Below are positions 12,801 to 24,837 of a stretch of 64,000 nucleotides of DNA, in pieces. Each line of letters begins with the position of its first letter. The first letter of the stretch is position 1. This stretch comes from Conus ventricosus (lineage: Eukaryota; Mollusca; Gastropoda; Neogastropoda; Conidae). A program made the translations under genes and the position numbers. A model generated the notes under the pieces. That model did not search any database and was not told the origin of the DNA. It worked only from the letters and a program-made list of their open reading frames with translations. Location of the stretch: assembly GCA_018398815.1 (NCBI GenBank), contig CM031618.1:49023477-49087476 (forward strand), read 5' to 3'.

Positions 12801-14413
12801 GTCGATGTTGAAGCCATTTAGGATATGAAGTCAGTCTTCGGGCTTGAGACTTTATTGTGCAATAGAGAAGGCAGGGATGTGTTGACGGGGGATCGTACGA
12901 GCGGGTGCCCCTTTGGTAGACATCTTCTTCTTCTTGATTTCTTGCGCTAAGAGTTGAAGGGTTGGAGGAAGGTTTGAAGCATGTTCAGGCAGGGTTCCAA
13001 GACGTTCAATCCCCAGCAGTACTGGGACTCGTTCCTTCTTCTCCCTCATAAATGGCTCCGTAGGCGTTTTGACTACGAAGACCGGGGTGTTTGAGCAAGG
13101 GTATTGAAGACTTGTATTCGACCAAGTAGAGGCGGAGTAGGGACCTCCTGCCCCATTCACTGCTCGATTTTTGACGAGGGCCATCTTCTTGTCGAAAATT
13201 CTTGAGATTTCTTGCAGCCCAAACTTCTGTGACAGTCGTTACTTCGCTGCCCGTGTCCACGAGAAACCTGTGTCGTCCTGCCCTTAATCTTGATTTCAGT
13301 CCGCGGACATCTTCCGGCGAGGTTTGTCTTCGTTTCTTCCTTTGATGCGCAGCCTTTTGCTGCGAACTTGACTTCTTCTATTGTTGTTGACTGCTTCCTT
13401 CTTCCTCCCCCCCGCTGCCTGGTTTTCCATACAGCGGGGATTACTCGTTTCCCCTGCATCCTGTAGCCCTGTTGATTTGTCTTTGCTGCCTTTGGAGATA
13501 CTGTTGTCTTGCCGGCAGTTTGCTTGGACGTGTCCCTTGCGCTGGCCAACCACCAGCACGTCCGTGTAGACTGGGAAGCTGGCTGGTGGGTGAAGGAAGA
13601 CTGATGGGAATGCATTCTGGGAGGGACATCGCTGGTTGCTGCCGACTTCTAGGGGCATTGACGTGCTGCTCTTCTATGCTGCCGTGTAGGTGTTGCTTGA
13701 GGGCTTCTGTCTTCAGAGTCAGCGCCGATAATTTTCTCCCCCAGCCGCTGCAGCATGTCGGGGCCCAGTGAGTCTGTTCGATGGCATTCTCGGCGATGGA
13801 GTCTTCCCTCATCCATCGTTGTGCTTCCCCTTTTTTTGCTTCTATGAAGGTTAGCCCGGGGGGTTCCCTTGTAAAAACCCCTTCATGCCCTCTTCAAGGA
13901 TGCCGGGGGGCAGGCCGTTGACGAATGCGTCCCGAAAGTAATGTTGGCTCGAGAGGCGCGTCAGGATTTCGCCTCGTAGATCTTGACCATAGCATGCGGA
14001 GTGTTGATGCGTATTCGCCCATAAGGGCTCGCCCCTAAACCCAAACTGTCGCCTGAAGAAGGTCGCCGTCAGTGTTGAGTGGGTCTTTTTGTTCCCCCAT
14101 TCTTGTTCAAGAATCTTGATTATTTTCTCAGCTGAGTTGATCTCCCCTGCTTCCCCTGTCAGGATCTCTTTTCTTGGCTCGTCCGTCAAGTGAGTTCAGA
14201 AGCCAGCTTGCCGCTAAACGGTCTGGGATGGGTGAAGTTGCAGGATGAGGCGCAACCCCTCGGGCGAAGTCCTCCACATCGCCATCGCCTTGAAAATTTA
14301 CGCAGCTTGTAGAGTCTGCAGGGGGTTGCTGTGTTGGGTGGAACCGTCGCCGCATCAGTGTTGTGTTGATCTTGGGGTTCGCCAATGGTCATCATCTCTT
14401 CAATGATGTCCAT
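9802..14413 (-). pseudogene. Ty3/Gypsy gag-pol, minus strand, heavily frameshifted
   Basis: Read on the minus strand from 14413 the segments are: Gag-like sequence (~14413-13600), a degraded CCHC-like zinc knuckle (~13560-13500), protease with DTGSEVTTVTE (~13260), RT pieces (~12390-11550) including the YIDDLLIYSKTFEE active-site region (~11940), RNase H remnants (~11550-11330), and integrase (~10800-10080) with [14 protein letters not shown] and a degraded glutamate motif. The closest match in the window is the first element: identical stretches such as TGLKLRADKCQFL and RRFIRNFA indicate one family. Frame changes occur every few hundred bases, more than in the first element, so this copy is non-functional even allowing for sequencing indels. 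Confidence 0.92.
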
Positions 14414-14504
14414 AATCTAATCTGAAGAAGCTGGTCCCGGTCCGCAGCCGGCTTACTGAGTCTGGGCTGCTGTCAAATAGGCTTACTTCTATATTATGAT
14501 CCAC

Positions 14505-14523
14505 AATCCCACTTCTGACACCA
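14505..14523 (-). other. Primer-binding site, tRNA-Leu type
   Basis: The plus strand reads AATCCCACTTCTGACACCA, which looks like the 3' end of an animal leucine tRNA including the CCA tail. On the minus strand this is the expected primer-binding site just downstream of the 5' LTR, separated from it by ~9 bases. The tRNA assignment is from memory of the acceptor/T-arm sequence. Confidence 0.7.
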
Positions 14524-14532
14524 AAAATTTTC

Positions 14533-15468
14533 TGTGGGAACGTGGGCTTAGGGCAAAGGCAAGAGCTCGATCGAAAACCCAAAGGGTTTTCAAATTCAAT
14601 CTTATATATGTGGATGCTCAATCTCATCTTTGTGCCTGCCACTTTGCACAGATTAATCATGCAGACTAATCGCTGGGTGTTGTGGATCAATAGAAGTAGC
14701 AGAGACAGCAAGCAACCAGCGCTCAGATCAGCCAAGGCAAACAATCTTGAGACCAGACCAAATCAATGCTTCTCTTCCTCTTTTTATGTCAGCAAGGATG
14801 GTCAGCAAGCATCTGTCAGCGAGGGCCCGTCGCAAGAACAACGCAAGAACAACTGCGCAAGAACAACAACCAACCCGAACACACAAACACACTCTCCTTT
14901 TATACATGCCGTCGTCAATTGATCGGACGACCAACACTACCACATCACCCTAACAACATAACATCGAACAAATCTAACGACCAACTCTACGAAATCATCC
15001 TACCAACATGACATCGAAGCAAAATAATACTATAACAAAATATCGATAAACGCAATATAATAATCAATTCTAAACCAACAACTATTAATGAAACTTAATC
15101 AAGTTTCCGATGATTTTTCTTGCCTTCGTTCCTAAAAAAGAAATGTTAACAAGCAAATCATCGTAGCAACTAAAACCCTTAGCAACTGTGTCAAAAAATT
15201 TTTATTCCCAAAAATTTATTTCTCTTCTTCGTTTATATTTTCGTTATTGATGTATGATTTATGTTTTGAACTAAAAAAAACAGCTTAAATGTTTGCTTGT
15301 TTCGATATAACTTATTTTTTACCTATCTTCCATGAAACATATTCTATTTTGGATCTACAATCTGATCTTTATGATTAAAGAGCGTTTGACGTCATTCGTT
15401 TTGTTAAGAGTGATTTCTCTTGTAATAATGGCTGAAAAAAAACGTAAATAACTTTTCTTTTTCCTCCA
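14533..15468 (-). repeat. 5' LTR of the minus-strand Gypsy element
   Basis: Near-identical partner of 7586-8519, differing by scattered substitutions and many single-base indels. Its inner edge (TGTGGGAACG at 14533) is sharp; its outer edge near 15468 has diverged, so the end is approximate. LTR pair, primer-binding site and polypurine tract together define an element of about 7.9 kb. Confidence 0.87.
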
Positions 15469-15808
15469 AAAGCAGCATTTCTTTTTTTTTCAATTTTAAT
15501 TTACATGAGTGAGAGAAGGCCTTGGAAAGGGGTCAGTTGAATTTTATAAGATATATATATAGTCAACGAAAAATAAGATCTATGTCCTTTCGTGTGGGTT
15601 TTAGTGAACATCACTTGATTCTTCTGTAGCTGCGAAAGTATTAGTGATTTTACGTGAAAGTACCACCCCTAAAAGTGTCATGATGATCCAGTTTGTGGAA
15701 TTTCCAGCCTCCCCTTTTCCCCCTCCCCCAGCCCCTAAGAAAGAAAACGAATACAAATATGGAAAATCTCTGTCAAGCACAAGATGTTACTGCATGAGAA
15801 GTCTTCAA
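15469..15808. other. AT-rich intergenic or intronic sequence, nothing recognised
   Basis: Contains a short TA run (~15551-15561) and a pyrimidine-rich patch (~15708-15735). No coding, RNA or element signal was seen. Confidence 0.5.
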
Positions 15809-18029
15809 AACCCGTTATCTTGTGGTCGTAAATAGCCTTTACATTAAGGATATTACAGTATTCTCAAGTTGGGTTGACTCAATCGAGCGAGTCGTGACGA
15901 ATACTGAATATTCTTCCGACACCACACTAGTTTTGAATAATTCTATCGGCTCTACTACTGTCAGGGCAGATAAAGTTGAATGTATTTTTTTCCTACCCAC
16001 TATGATTTTTTACTTTTTATTCATGGGACTTTATTATGTTTTTTTTTTTTTGCGTTTGTTTGTTTTTTTTGGTTTTTTTTTATATTGTAAGTCTCTGAAC
16101 CTTGTGCGACTTGAAGGAGAATCACGGCCCCCTTTGCCCCGAATTGATTGAGAATTGAATGAGTTGATATGATTTTGTTGAGAAAAAAAAATTAAAATTG
16201 CATATGAATTAATATGCACGTTATCATGTTTTAATCTCATTTCGGTTGCTAAGCACACAAAAAATCTCTCCCTAAAGAAAAGTACCTGTGTTACAATTTA
16301 TGATCAAGAAAACACTAACGTCATTTTCAAGATTTTTTTTCCATCACCATCAGAGTTGTTAACTCGAGGAATAATTTGAATTTTGAATCTGTCAATGCCC
16401 CTTCAGCAAACGCTTTTAATACTCGGATAATTTTTTTCAAAAACTATGTGTTTCAACAACACTTGCCTGAGAATATTGAATAATATATAGTATACAGTGA
16501 TGCTTAGGCTGTATATGTTCACGGGCTATAAAATAGGAAACATTTTAGTTAGAAGACTGTCAGTTCTAAGTTGAAGTGGGCAAAAGTCTTTTAGCCTATA
16601 TAACCATATTGCTTTTCTTCTATTCACACGCTTTTTGCCGGTCAGTGCTTCAGAAAGTGATTTCCTGCATGACAATGACAGATTGTAATACTAGTCAATT
16701 CTTCTGATGTAAGATCAATCAATCAATCAACTGATTAATTAAACAATTAATTAACCAACTATTTTTATGAGTCCGCAAAAGTACATGTGCCTATTCTGCA
16801 ACTGCGGATAGGGCTTCTAGGCGACAAGGTGTAAGGGAGATAATATATGCCGGGTGGGAGAGTTCGTTGTGCGTATACTGTAAATCATAAAGTAAATTCA
16901 ACCAAGCAAGTTGTATTAAAATCAGTGTAATTGTTCTGCAAAACCTCAAAATTTATATATCTTTTATGTCATGAAAGCTCTTCACTTCCCATATTAAAGA
17001 TATGAATAAACAAATATCAATTAGTTAAATATGACATCCCTCAAAAGGGAAGCTTTCTTTTTGCTAAGATGGCTGCCGGGTCGACCATCCAAAGATTTGA
17101 GATATTTCCGAAATAGGTTCATTTGCTGACAGCGTAATTATGTATCATCGTAGAGGCAATCAGCATCATGTGGGACCCAGGTAAGGGCAGATGTGTGCTG
17201 TTCTATCTTACTTGAAGCCGATTTGTAGAATTATGGATCGACATTCGAACGATTGCCCATTGCCGTGGACGATGGGGGCAGGGCCATGATGATGATGATG
17301 TTAATTGAAAGCATTTTTAGATTAAACAAACTATTTAGAAAATCGGCTTGTCTTAGTCAGCTATTCGCTAGTGAATCAGTGGGTCCACAGCTTGGCTACT
17401 TGAGTTTCGTCAGACGGTGCTTCTCTTGAGAAAGTTCTCTGTCACTTTCTTGTCGATCACAATCACAAGTGTAGACAACTGACCAGTCCTTGAAAACTTT
17501 TCTCCTCTTCTCCCCACCTGTCCCTTCTAAAGAAAAAAAAATAAAAAGAAGAAGAAGAAGAAGCGTGCGCAAGAGAGGAGAGACAGATGGATGGATATGT
17601 TGATTTGAAATGAAATCATAGGTGAGACAGAGGACAAACAGTGCATAATATTATAATGTAAACAAATTGTGTGAATTTGGCTCCCATGATGAAGTGATAA
17701 CATGCACAATTCACCAAGTAGACAAGGGTATGACACAGAAAAGTGTGTTTTTTGCATATTTTATGAATCTCAGATGCTTAAAACTATTATGAATATAATT
17801 TTGATTTTGGATAAAGATTTTTGATAAGGAAAAAACCCCACTGAATTCACAACTGTGACAAGTGGCATTTCACTGTCAGCCTTTTGGGAATCTAAGACTA
17901 TAGATCAGTCTAATTCTGGCATTGTAATGAGCCATAGAGTATGAAGACTACATTCATGCATATGTGGTTGGTCATGTGATTTTGTGTATTATAGTGCACT
18001 ATCTCTTGGATTGTCTACATGCAAAAATG
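15809..18029. repeat. Left copy of a ~2.2 kb duplicated segment ending at an assembly gap
   Basis: The segment matches 19079-21303 base for base over its full length apart from scattered, mostly single-base, indels (for example TCAGTGGGTCC at ~17377 against TCAGTGGTCC at ~20645). No gene was recognised inside. It holds A/T homopolymers, an (AATC)n-like run (~16716), a GAA run (~17548) and an ATG/GAT run (~17287). Orientation and position against the N gap point to two unmerged ends of the same locus. Confidence 0.95.
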
Positions 18030-18069
18030 GTGGGGTGCATTCTTGTAACTGGGTTTTATTTTGTTGTGT

Positions 18070-19069
18070 NNNNNNNNNNNNNNNNNNNNNNNNNNNNNNN
18101 NNNNNNNNNNNNNNNNNNNNNNNNNNNNNNNNNNNNNNNNNNNNNNNNNNNNNNNNNNNNNNNNNNNNNNNNNNNNNNNNNNNNNNNNNNNNNNNNNNNN
18201 NNNNNNNNNNNNNNNNNNNNNNNNNNNNNNNNNNNNNNNNNNNNNNNNNNNNNNNNNNNNNNNNNNNNNNNNNNNNNNNNNNNNNNNNNNNNNNNNNNNN
18301 NNNNNNNNNNNNNNNNNNNNNNNNNNNNNNNNNNNNNNNNNNNNNNNNNNNNNNNNNNNNNNNNNNNNNNNNNNNNNNNNNNNNNNNNNNNNNNNNNNNN
18401 NNNNNNNNNNNNNNNNNNNNNNNNNNNNNNNNNNNNNNNNNNNNNNNNNNNNNNNNNNNNNNNNNNNNNNNNNNNNNNNNNNNNNNNNNNNNNNNNNNNN
18501 NNNNNNNNNNNNNNNNNNNNNNNNNNNNNNNNNNNNNNNNNNNNNNNNNNNNNNNNNNNNNNNNNNNNNNNNNNNNNNNNNNNNNNNNNNNNNNNNNNNN
18601 NNNNNNNNNNNNNNNNNNNNNNNNNNNNNNNNNNNNNNNNNNNNNNNNNNNNNNNNNNNNNNNNNNNNNNNNNNNNNNNNNNNNNNNNNNNNNNNNNNNN
18701 NNNNNNNNNNNNNNNNNNNNNNNNNNNNNNNNNNNNNNNNNNNNNNNNNNNNNNNNNNNNNNNNNNNNNNNNNNNNNNNNNNNNNNNNNNNNNNNNNNNN
18801 NNNNNNNNNNNNNNNNNNNNNNNNNNNNNNNNNNNNNNNNNNNNNNNNNNNNNNNNNNNNNNNNNNNNNNNNNNNNNNNNNNNNNNNNNNNNNNNNNNNN
18901 NNNNNNNNNNNNNNNNNNNNNNNNNNNNNNNNNNNNNNNNNNNNNNNNNNNNNNNNNNNNNNNNNNNNNNNNNNNNNNNNNNNNNNNNNNNNNNNNNNNN
19001 NNNNNNNNNNNNNNNNNNNNNNNNNNNNNNNNNNNNNNNNNNNNNNNNNNNNNNNNNNNNNNNNNNNNN
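18070..19069. other. Assembly gap of exactly 1000 N
   Basis: A run of N of a round length, which normally stands for a gap of unknown size. Open frames that cross it are artefacts. Confidence 0.99.
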
Positions 19070-19078
19070 CTATGAAAC

Positions 19079-21303
19079 AAACCCGTTATCTGTGGTCGTA
19101 AATAGCCTTACATTAAAGGATATTACAGTATTCTCAAGTTGGTTGACTCAATCGAGCGAGTCGTGACGAATACTGATATATTCTTCCGACACCAACACTA
19201 GTTTTGAATAATTCTATCGGCTCTACTACTGTCAGCCAGATAAAGTTGAATGTATATTTTTTCCTACCCACTATGATATTTACTTTTTATTCATGGGACT
19301 TTATTATGTTTTTTTTTTTTTGCGTTTGTTTGTTTGTTTGGTTTTTTTTTATATTGTAAGTCTCTGAACCTTGTGCGACTTAAAGGGAAATCACGGCCCC
19401 GCTTTGCCACGAATTGATTGAGAATTGAATGAGTTGATATGATTTTGTTGAGAAAAAAAAATTAAAATTGCATATGAATTAATATGCACGTTATCATGTT
19501 TAATCTCATTTCGGTTGCTAAGCACACAAAAAATCTCTCCCTAAAGAAAAGTACCTGGGGTTTTACAATTTATGATCAAGAAAACACTAACGTCATTTTC
19601 AAAGATTTTTTTCCATCACCATCAGAGTTGTTAACTCGAGGAATAATTTGAATTTTGAATCTGTCAATGCCCCTTCAGCAAACGCTTTTAATACTCGGAT
19701 AATTTTTTCAAAAACTATGTGTTTCAACAACACTTGCCTGAGAATATTGAATAATATATATATAACAGTGATGCTTAGGCTGTATATGTTCACGGCTATA
19801 AAATAGGAAACATTTTAGTTAGAAGACTGTCAGTTCTAAGTTGAAGTGGGCAAAAGTCTTTTAGCCTATATAACCATATTGCTTTTCTTCTATTCACACG
19901 CTTTTGCCGGTCAGTGCTTTCAGAAAGTGATTTCCTGCATGACAATGACAGATTGTAATACTAGTCATTCTTCTGATGTAAGATCAATCAATCAATCAAC
20001 TGATTAATTAAACAATTAATTAACCAACTATTTTTATGAGTCCGCAAAAGTACATGTGCCTATTCTGCAACTGCGGATAGGGCTTCTAGGCGACAAGGTG
20101 TAAGGGAGATAATATAATGCCGGGTGGGAGAGTTCGTTGTGCGTATACTGAAATCATAAAGTAAATTCAACCAAGCAAGTTGTATTAAAATCAGTGTAAT
20201 TGTTCTGCAAAACCTCAAAATTTATATATCTTTTATGTCATGAAAGCTCTTCACTTCCCATATTAAAGATATGAATAAACAAATATCAATTAGTTAAATA
20301 TGACATCCCTCAAAAGGAAGCTTTCTTTTTGCTAAGATGGCTGCCGGGTCGACCATCCAAAGATTTGAGATATTTCCGAAATAGTTCATTTGCTGACAGC
20401 GTAATTATGTATCATCGTAGAGGCAATCAGCATCATGTGGGACCCAGGGTAAGGGCAGATGTGTGCTGTTCTATCTTACTTGAAGCCGATTTGTAGAATT
20501 ATGGATCGACATTCGAACGATTGCCCATTGCCGTGGACGATGGGGGCAGGCCATGATGATGATGATGTTAATTGAAAGCATTTTTAGATTAAACAAACTA
20601 TTTAGAAAATCGGCTTGTCTTAGTCAGCTATTCTGCTAGTGAATCAGTGGTCCACAGCTTGGCTACTTGAGTTTCGTCAGACGGTGCTTCTCTTGAGAAA
20701 GTTTCTCTGTCACTTTCTTGTCGATCACAATCACAAGTGTAGACAACTGACCAGTCCTTGAAAACTTTTCTCCTCTTCTCCCCACCTGTCCCTTCTAAAG
20801 AAAAAAAAATAAAAAGAAGAAGAAGAAGAAGCGTGCGCAAGAGAGGGAGAGACAGATGGATGGATATGGTTGATTTGAAATGAAATCATAGGTGAGACAG
20901 AGGACAAACAGTGCATAATATTATAATGTAAACAAATTGTGTGAATTTGGCTCCCATGATGAAGTGATAACATGCACAATTCACCAAGTAACAAGGTATG
21001 ACACAGAAAATTTGTGTTTTTTGCATATTTTATGAATCTCAGATGCTTAAAACTATTATGAATATAATTTTGATTTTGGATAAAGATTTTTGATAAGGAA
21101 AAAACCCCACTGAATTCACAACTGTGACAAGTGGCATTTCACTGTCAGCCTTTTGGGGAAACTAAGACTATAGATCAGTCTAATTCTGGCATTGTAGATG
21201 AGCCATAGAGTATGAAGACTACATTCATGCATATTGTGGTTGGTGCATGTGATTTTGTGTATTATAGTGCACTATCTCTTGTGCTTGTCTACATGCAAAA
21301 ATG
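19079..21303. repeat. Right copy of the ~2.2 kb duplicated segment
   Basis: Counterpart of 15809-18029. It continues on the right into a GT microsatellite and then DROSHA exon sequence, whereas the left copy stops about 40 bp after the point of divergence. No gene was recognised inside. Confidence 0.95.
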
Positions 21304-21415
21304 TGTGAGTGTGTGCATGTCATTGTATACATGTATGCATGTGTGTGTGTGTGTATGTGTGTGTGTGTGTGTGTATGTGTTTGCATTGTGTGTGATGTGT
21401 GTGTGTGATGTGCGT

Positions 21416-21462
<47 letters not shown>

Positions 21463-21470
21463 TGTGTGTG
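21303..21470. repeat. GT microsatellite directly before a splice acceptor
   Basis: Compound (GT)n with TATG and GATG interruptions running up to GTGCAG at 21475. It takes the place of an ordinary polypyrimidine tract before the first recognised DROSHA exon. Confidence 0.85.
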
Positions 21471-21475
21471 TGCAG

Positions 21476-22805
21476 GGTCTACATCCTGGCCAGGCAGCGG
21501 CCGTGGTGGGAGCCTGGGTGGAATGGTGAGGTGCCCCTGCTGCAGCAACAGCTGCAGATAGCAGTGGGAGACTAGGTGTACGTGGCGGGACCATGTTGGG
21601 CATGCATTCAGGTATTAATACTACTCTGAATCCAGCCAACAGAGGGCCGCCAGGTATATCAGCAGCGGCGTTGGGGGGAGGAGCTGCCGGCTTGATGCAC
21701 TCCCAACAGCTACCCCAAAACATGATGGCTTCGGCTGCCGAACGACTGATTGCCAACCAGATTCAGCAAAAGCAGCAGCTGCAGCAACTGCAGCTTCAGC
21801 AGCAGCGAAACATACATCAGAACCAGTTGCACTTACAGCAGCAACAGCACAACATGCGACAGAACCAGTTACAGCAACAGCAACAGAACTTACAGCACAG
21901 CCAGTTACACTTGCAACAACAGCAAACTATCAGGCAGGCTCAGCTGCACGTGCAGCAGCAGCAGCAAAACATACGGCACAGTCAGTTACAACACCACCTC
22001 CCACGCAGGTCAGGCGTGACCCCCAGTCACAGCCTGAACACGCCCGGACTCCCAGCCAACAATTTGGGGATGTCTCAGCCTGGACTGGGCCAGAGCTCCT
22101 CCCTGCAACCATCGCTGTCAAAGCAGTGTATCGATGGCCCTGGCCTCAGAGGCGGGCCGGTTCTGAATAATCAAGAGCCAAAGATCACATGAGAAGCACG
22201 GGTGGTCAGCCAGACTTGTATCCGAAAGAGCGGGATAGGAGTCTGTCACAGGATAGGAAGTACAGGTCCTCGGAGAATTCTCGACACTTTGACAAGCAAG
22301 ACAGAGACGGTAGAACAGGCACGAGGGAAGATAGATACCAGAGAAAATCTGAACTGAATCAGGACCACAGGAGGCGTGTGTCGAGCCCTGACAGACGATC
22401 GAACTGCTCTTACGGTGGGTCTGATTCACTATCAAACACAGTTCTACGAAACTCAAGAGGTTCATCAACTTCACAAGAATCTGCAAGTTTGTCGCAGAGA
22501 AAGTCACAGAAGTCGAGCACAGAAAAGGATCTTAATCATCGATATGCCAGCAGCAGATCAAGCACGTCCAAAGACAAAGGTAGCAGAGGCAAGAACTACG
22601 ACAGGACTGGCGCCAGAGGTAGGGTTAGAGGGGATGATAGAGACAGTCGCGTGTCTCAAAGATCGGTCAGCTCTTCAGGTTCTGGTAAGAGACCAAGAGA
22701 GGATGACTCGAAGGAGAGACTGTCACGTGACGAGAAGGACAAGGCGGGTACCAAGAGGAAACATGAAGACTCTAAAGGAATTAAAGAGGAGAAGTTACAT
22801 GACAG
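21476..22805 (+). CDS. DROSHA: DROSHA exon: Gly/Gln-rich and Arg/Ser-rich N-terminal region
   Basis: Microprocessor nuclease, N-terminal part; in animals this region is disordered and RS-rich and acts in nuclear localisation rather than catalysis. The exon follows GTGCAG and ends at GACAG|GTCAGT; its last two bases join the next exon in frame (AG+A, Arg). The first half encodes a Gly-rich then strongly Gln-rich stretch (21750-21990: repeated QQQ blocks with His and Leu). The second half (22190-22805) is rich in Arg, Ser, Asp and Lys with RRVSSPDRRS and SGSGKRPREDD, typical of Drosha RS regions. Two frame changes interrupt it, near 21525 and near 22185 (the ATGA at 22191); there is no splice signal at these points, so they look like sequencing indels. 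Upstream coding exons and the start codon were not identified. Identity rests on linkage to the next exons. Confidence 0.8.
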
Positions 22806-22850
22806 GTCAGTTCTCTCCCTGTCTCTTTCTGTCTGTCTCTTTCTTTGTGT

Positions 22851-22890
<40 letters not shown>

Positions 22891-24837
22891 AAGCAGGAAA
22901 AAAAAAAAACAAGAGAGAGAGAGAGAGAGACTGTCTAAGTATTTCTTCCCTGTTTGTCTTCAGATTATATCTAAATCAAAACATAAAGACATCCTCATTC
23001 TCTTGGGCTCCCTTTCTGCTTTGCACACCATCGCTGTCGCTAACTTCAAGCACCCTCAACTGTTAGATTTGTTTGAACTGTACACCTCTTTGAAATCTAA
23101 TGGCTGCAACATAGTTTTTGCTTTGAGGCATTGAGATAGTGGATAAACTTGCTGAAAATGTTGTAAATAAAGAGTTTAGGAGATGCTCTGTCCCTCAAAC
23201 TGATGTGAAACCTAAATCTTAGATTTATTTCAAAGACCTCAGGAACTTGTAAGCAGTCTGATAAGAAGCTTTCAGATTTGTCCAAACCTTAAACTTTAAA
23301 GAGTTCTTTCCATGACTGTAAAGAAGAAACAGTTTTGTGCCATTTCCACATAGGCCACCCCTTTTACACCCACTCATATTTTTTTTCAAATGGTGGAGAA
23401 GCTCAGAGGTCCTTTCCATTTTTAGGACTTGAAAGTTGAATGATACCAGACATAAATACTTTACAGCAGACTCCAGTCCATGGATACCTTGTTCAGAGAT
23501 GACTCACAAGATGTGATTTTTTGAGTTCCTGAAAGACTCCAAAGAGATTAACATTTTTCATCTGGACTTAGATTTTATAGAAAAAAGATTTAAAGCAATT
23601 TCAGTGTGTTTTTAGAAAATCTGTTCTAATAAATTACTTACACGTGTGTGTATGTGCACGCATGCTTGTGTGCGTGCATGCATGTAAAACATTTGAGTAG
23701 AGGGTCTGTAAAGCATTTGAGTAGAGAGTTGACTTTGATGAGGTGATAGCCCTGATGTAGCGCTTTGTAGTCGGCTGTTTTTAGTCGGCTTCACTACCAT
23801 GACGGAGCAGATTTTCCACTCTCAATGTTGATAAGAGATACAGGTCTGAACTGGATGATGTCATTGGAGTTCTGCTCTTTCGGAATGTAGACTCCATCAG
23901 CTGTTGTCAGCTGGTTGCAGATCGTCAAGTTGCTCTGTGCTGATATTATCGTCAATTTGCGGAGCCACTCAGGAGCATCAGGGCATTTCTCACACTGCAG
24001 GTAGGATAGTCAGGAAGGCCTAGTCGAGCTATTGACGCTGATTTTTTTCGCCACTTTCTTCATTTTATTCCCAGTTGTGGCTTGTCATGAACTTGTTTTT
24101 TTCTGGTGCTGCAGACCACACCAAACCCGGACTTCAGGTGGTGCCTCACTCTGACTGATAGTCAGAAGATGTTGTCCCAAGGTGGTGTTCAAGAGTTTTT
24201 TTGGCCGCTGTCACTGTGCACCAGATTTAGGCCATAATTTGTTTGGTGGGATCTCTGAACAAGTAATCTTTGATTTTCCCTGGTTCGTCCTTGGTGATTT
24301 TGCTTTGCTGGGGGCAGTGTGTTTGCTTTCACTGTAGTTTCAGCTCTTCATAAAGCTGCTCTAACCCTTGGGTTTTCACGTAATGAGCTGTTTCCTGCAT
24401 TTGCGGGTTTAACAAAAAATAAAAAACAAACAGAAAAGGTAGACCATAAACAGAAGACAGGTGGTTTCAATTGATGATATTGAAAATGTGTTAATTTAAA
24501 GAAAAAAACAGAATATAAACTTAAGGGAAAATTAACAGAACACTAATAAAAATGTGTTCACCTTAAAACAAGATTACTTTCTTTTTTTTCTTTTTGTAAA
24601 TGTGTAGGATATAAAATCAGTTTTGCTTTCAAATAATGGGTTTTTTTTTTAGCATTGACACATAATTTAGATCCTGAACATTTTTCCATGTTCATTTTTA
24701 CCATCAACTGTCCATTACATGTGTAATATTTCCACTTTAGTTAAACATTTGTTGGATTTCCTTCCCCCCCCCCCCCCCCCCCCCCCCATTTTTTTTCTGT
24801 TTAAACAGAGGAAATGTCTGCCCTTGATGCCTATCTG

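Noticed and set aside
17964..19166. Open frames of 346-400 codons across 18070-19069
   Set aside because: They consist of N and exist only because N is not read as a stop.
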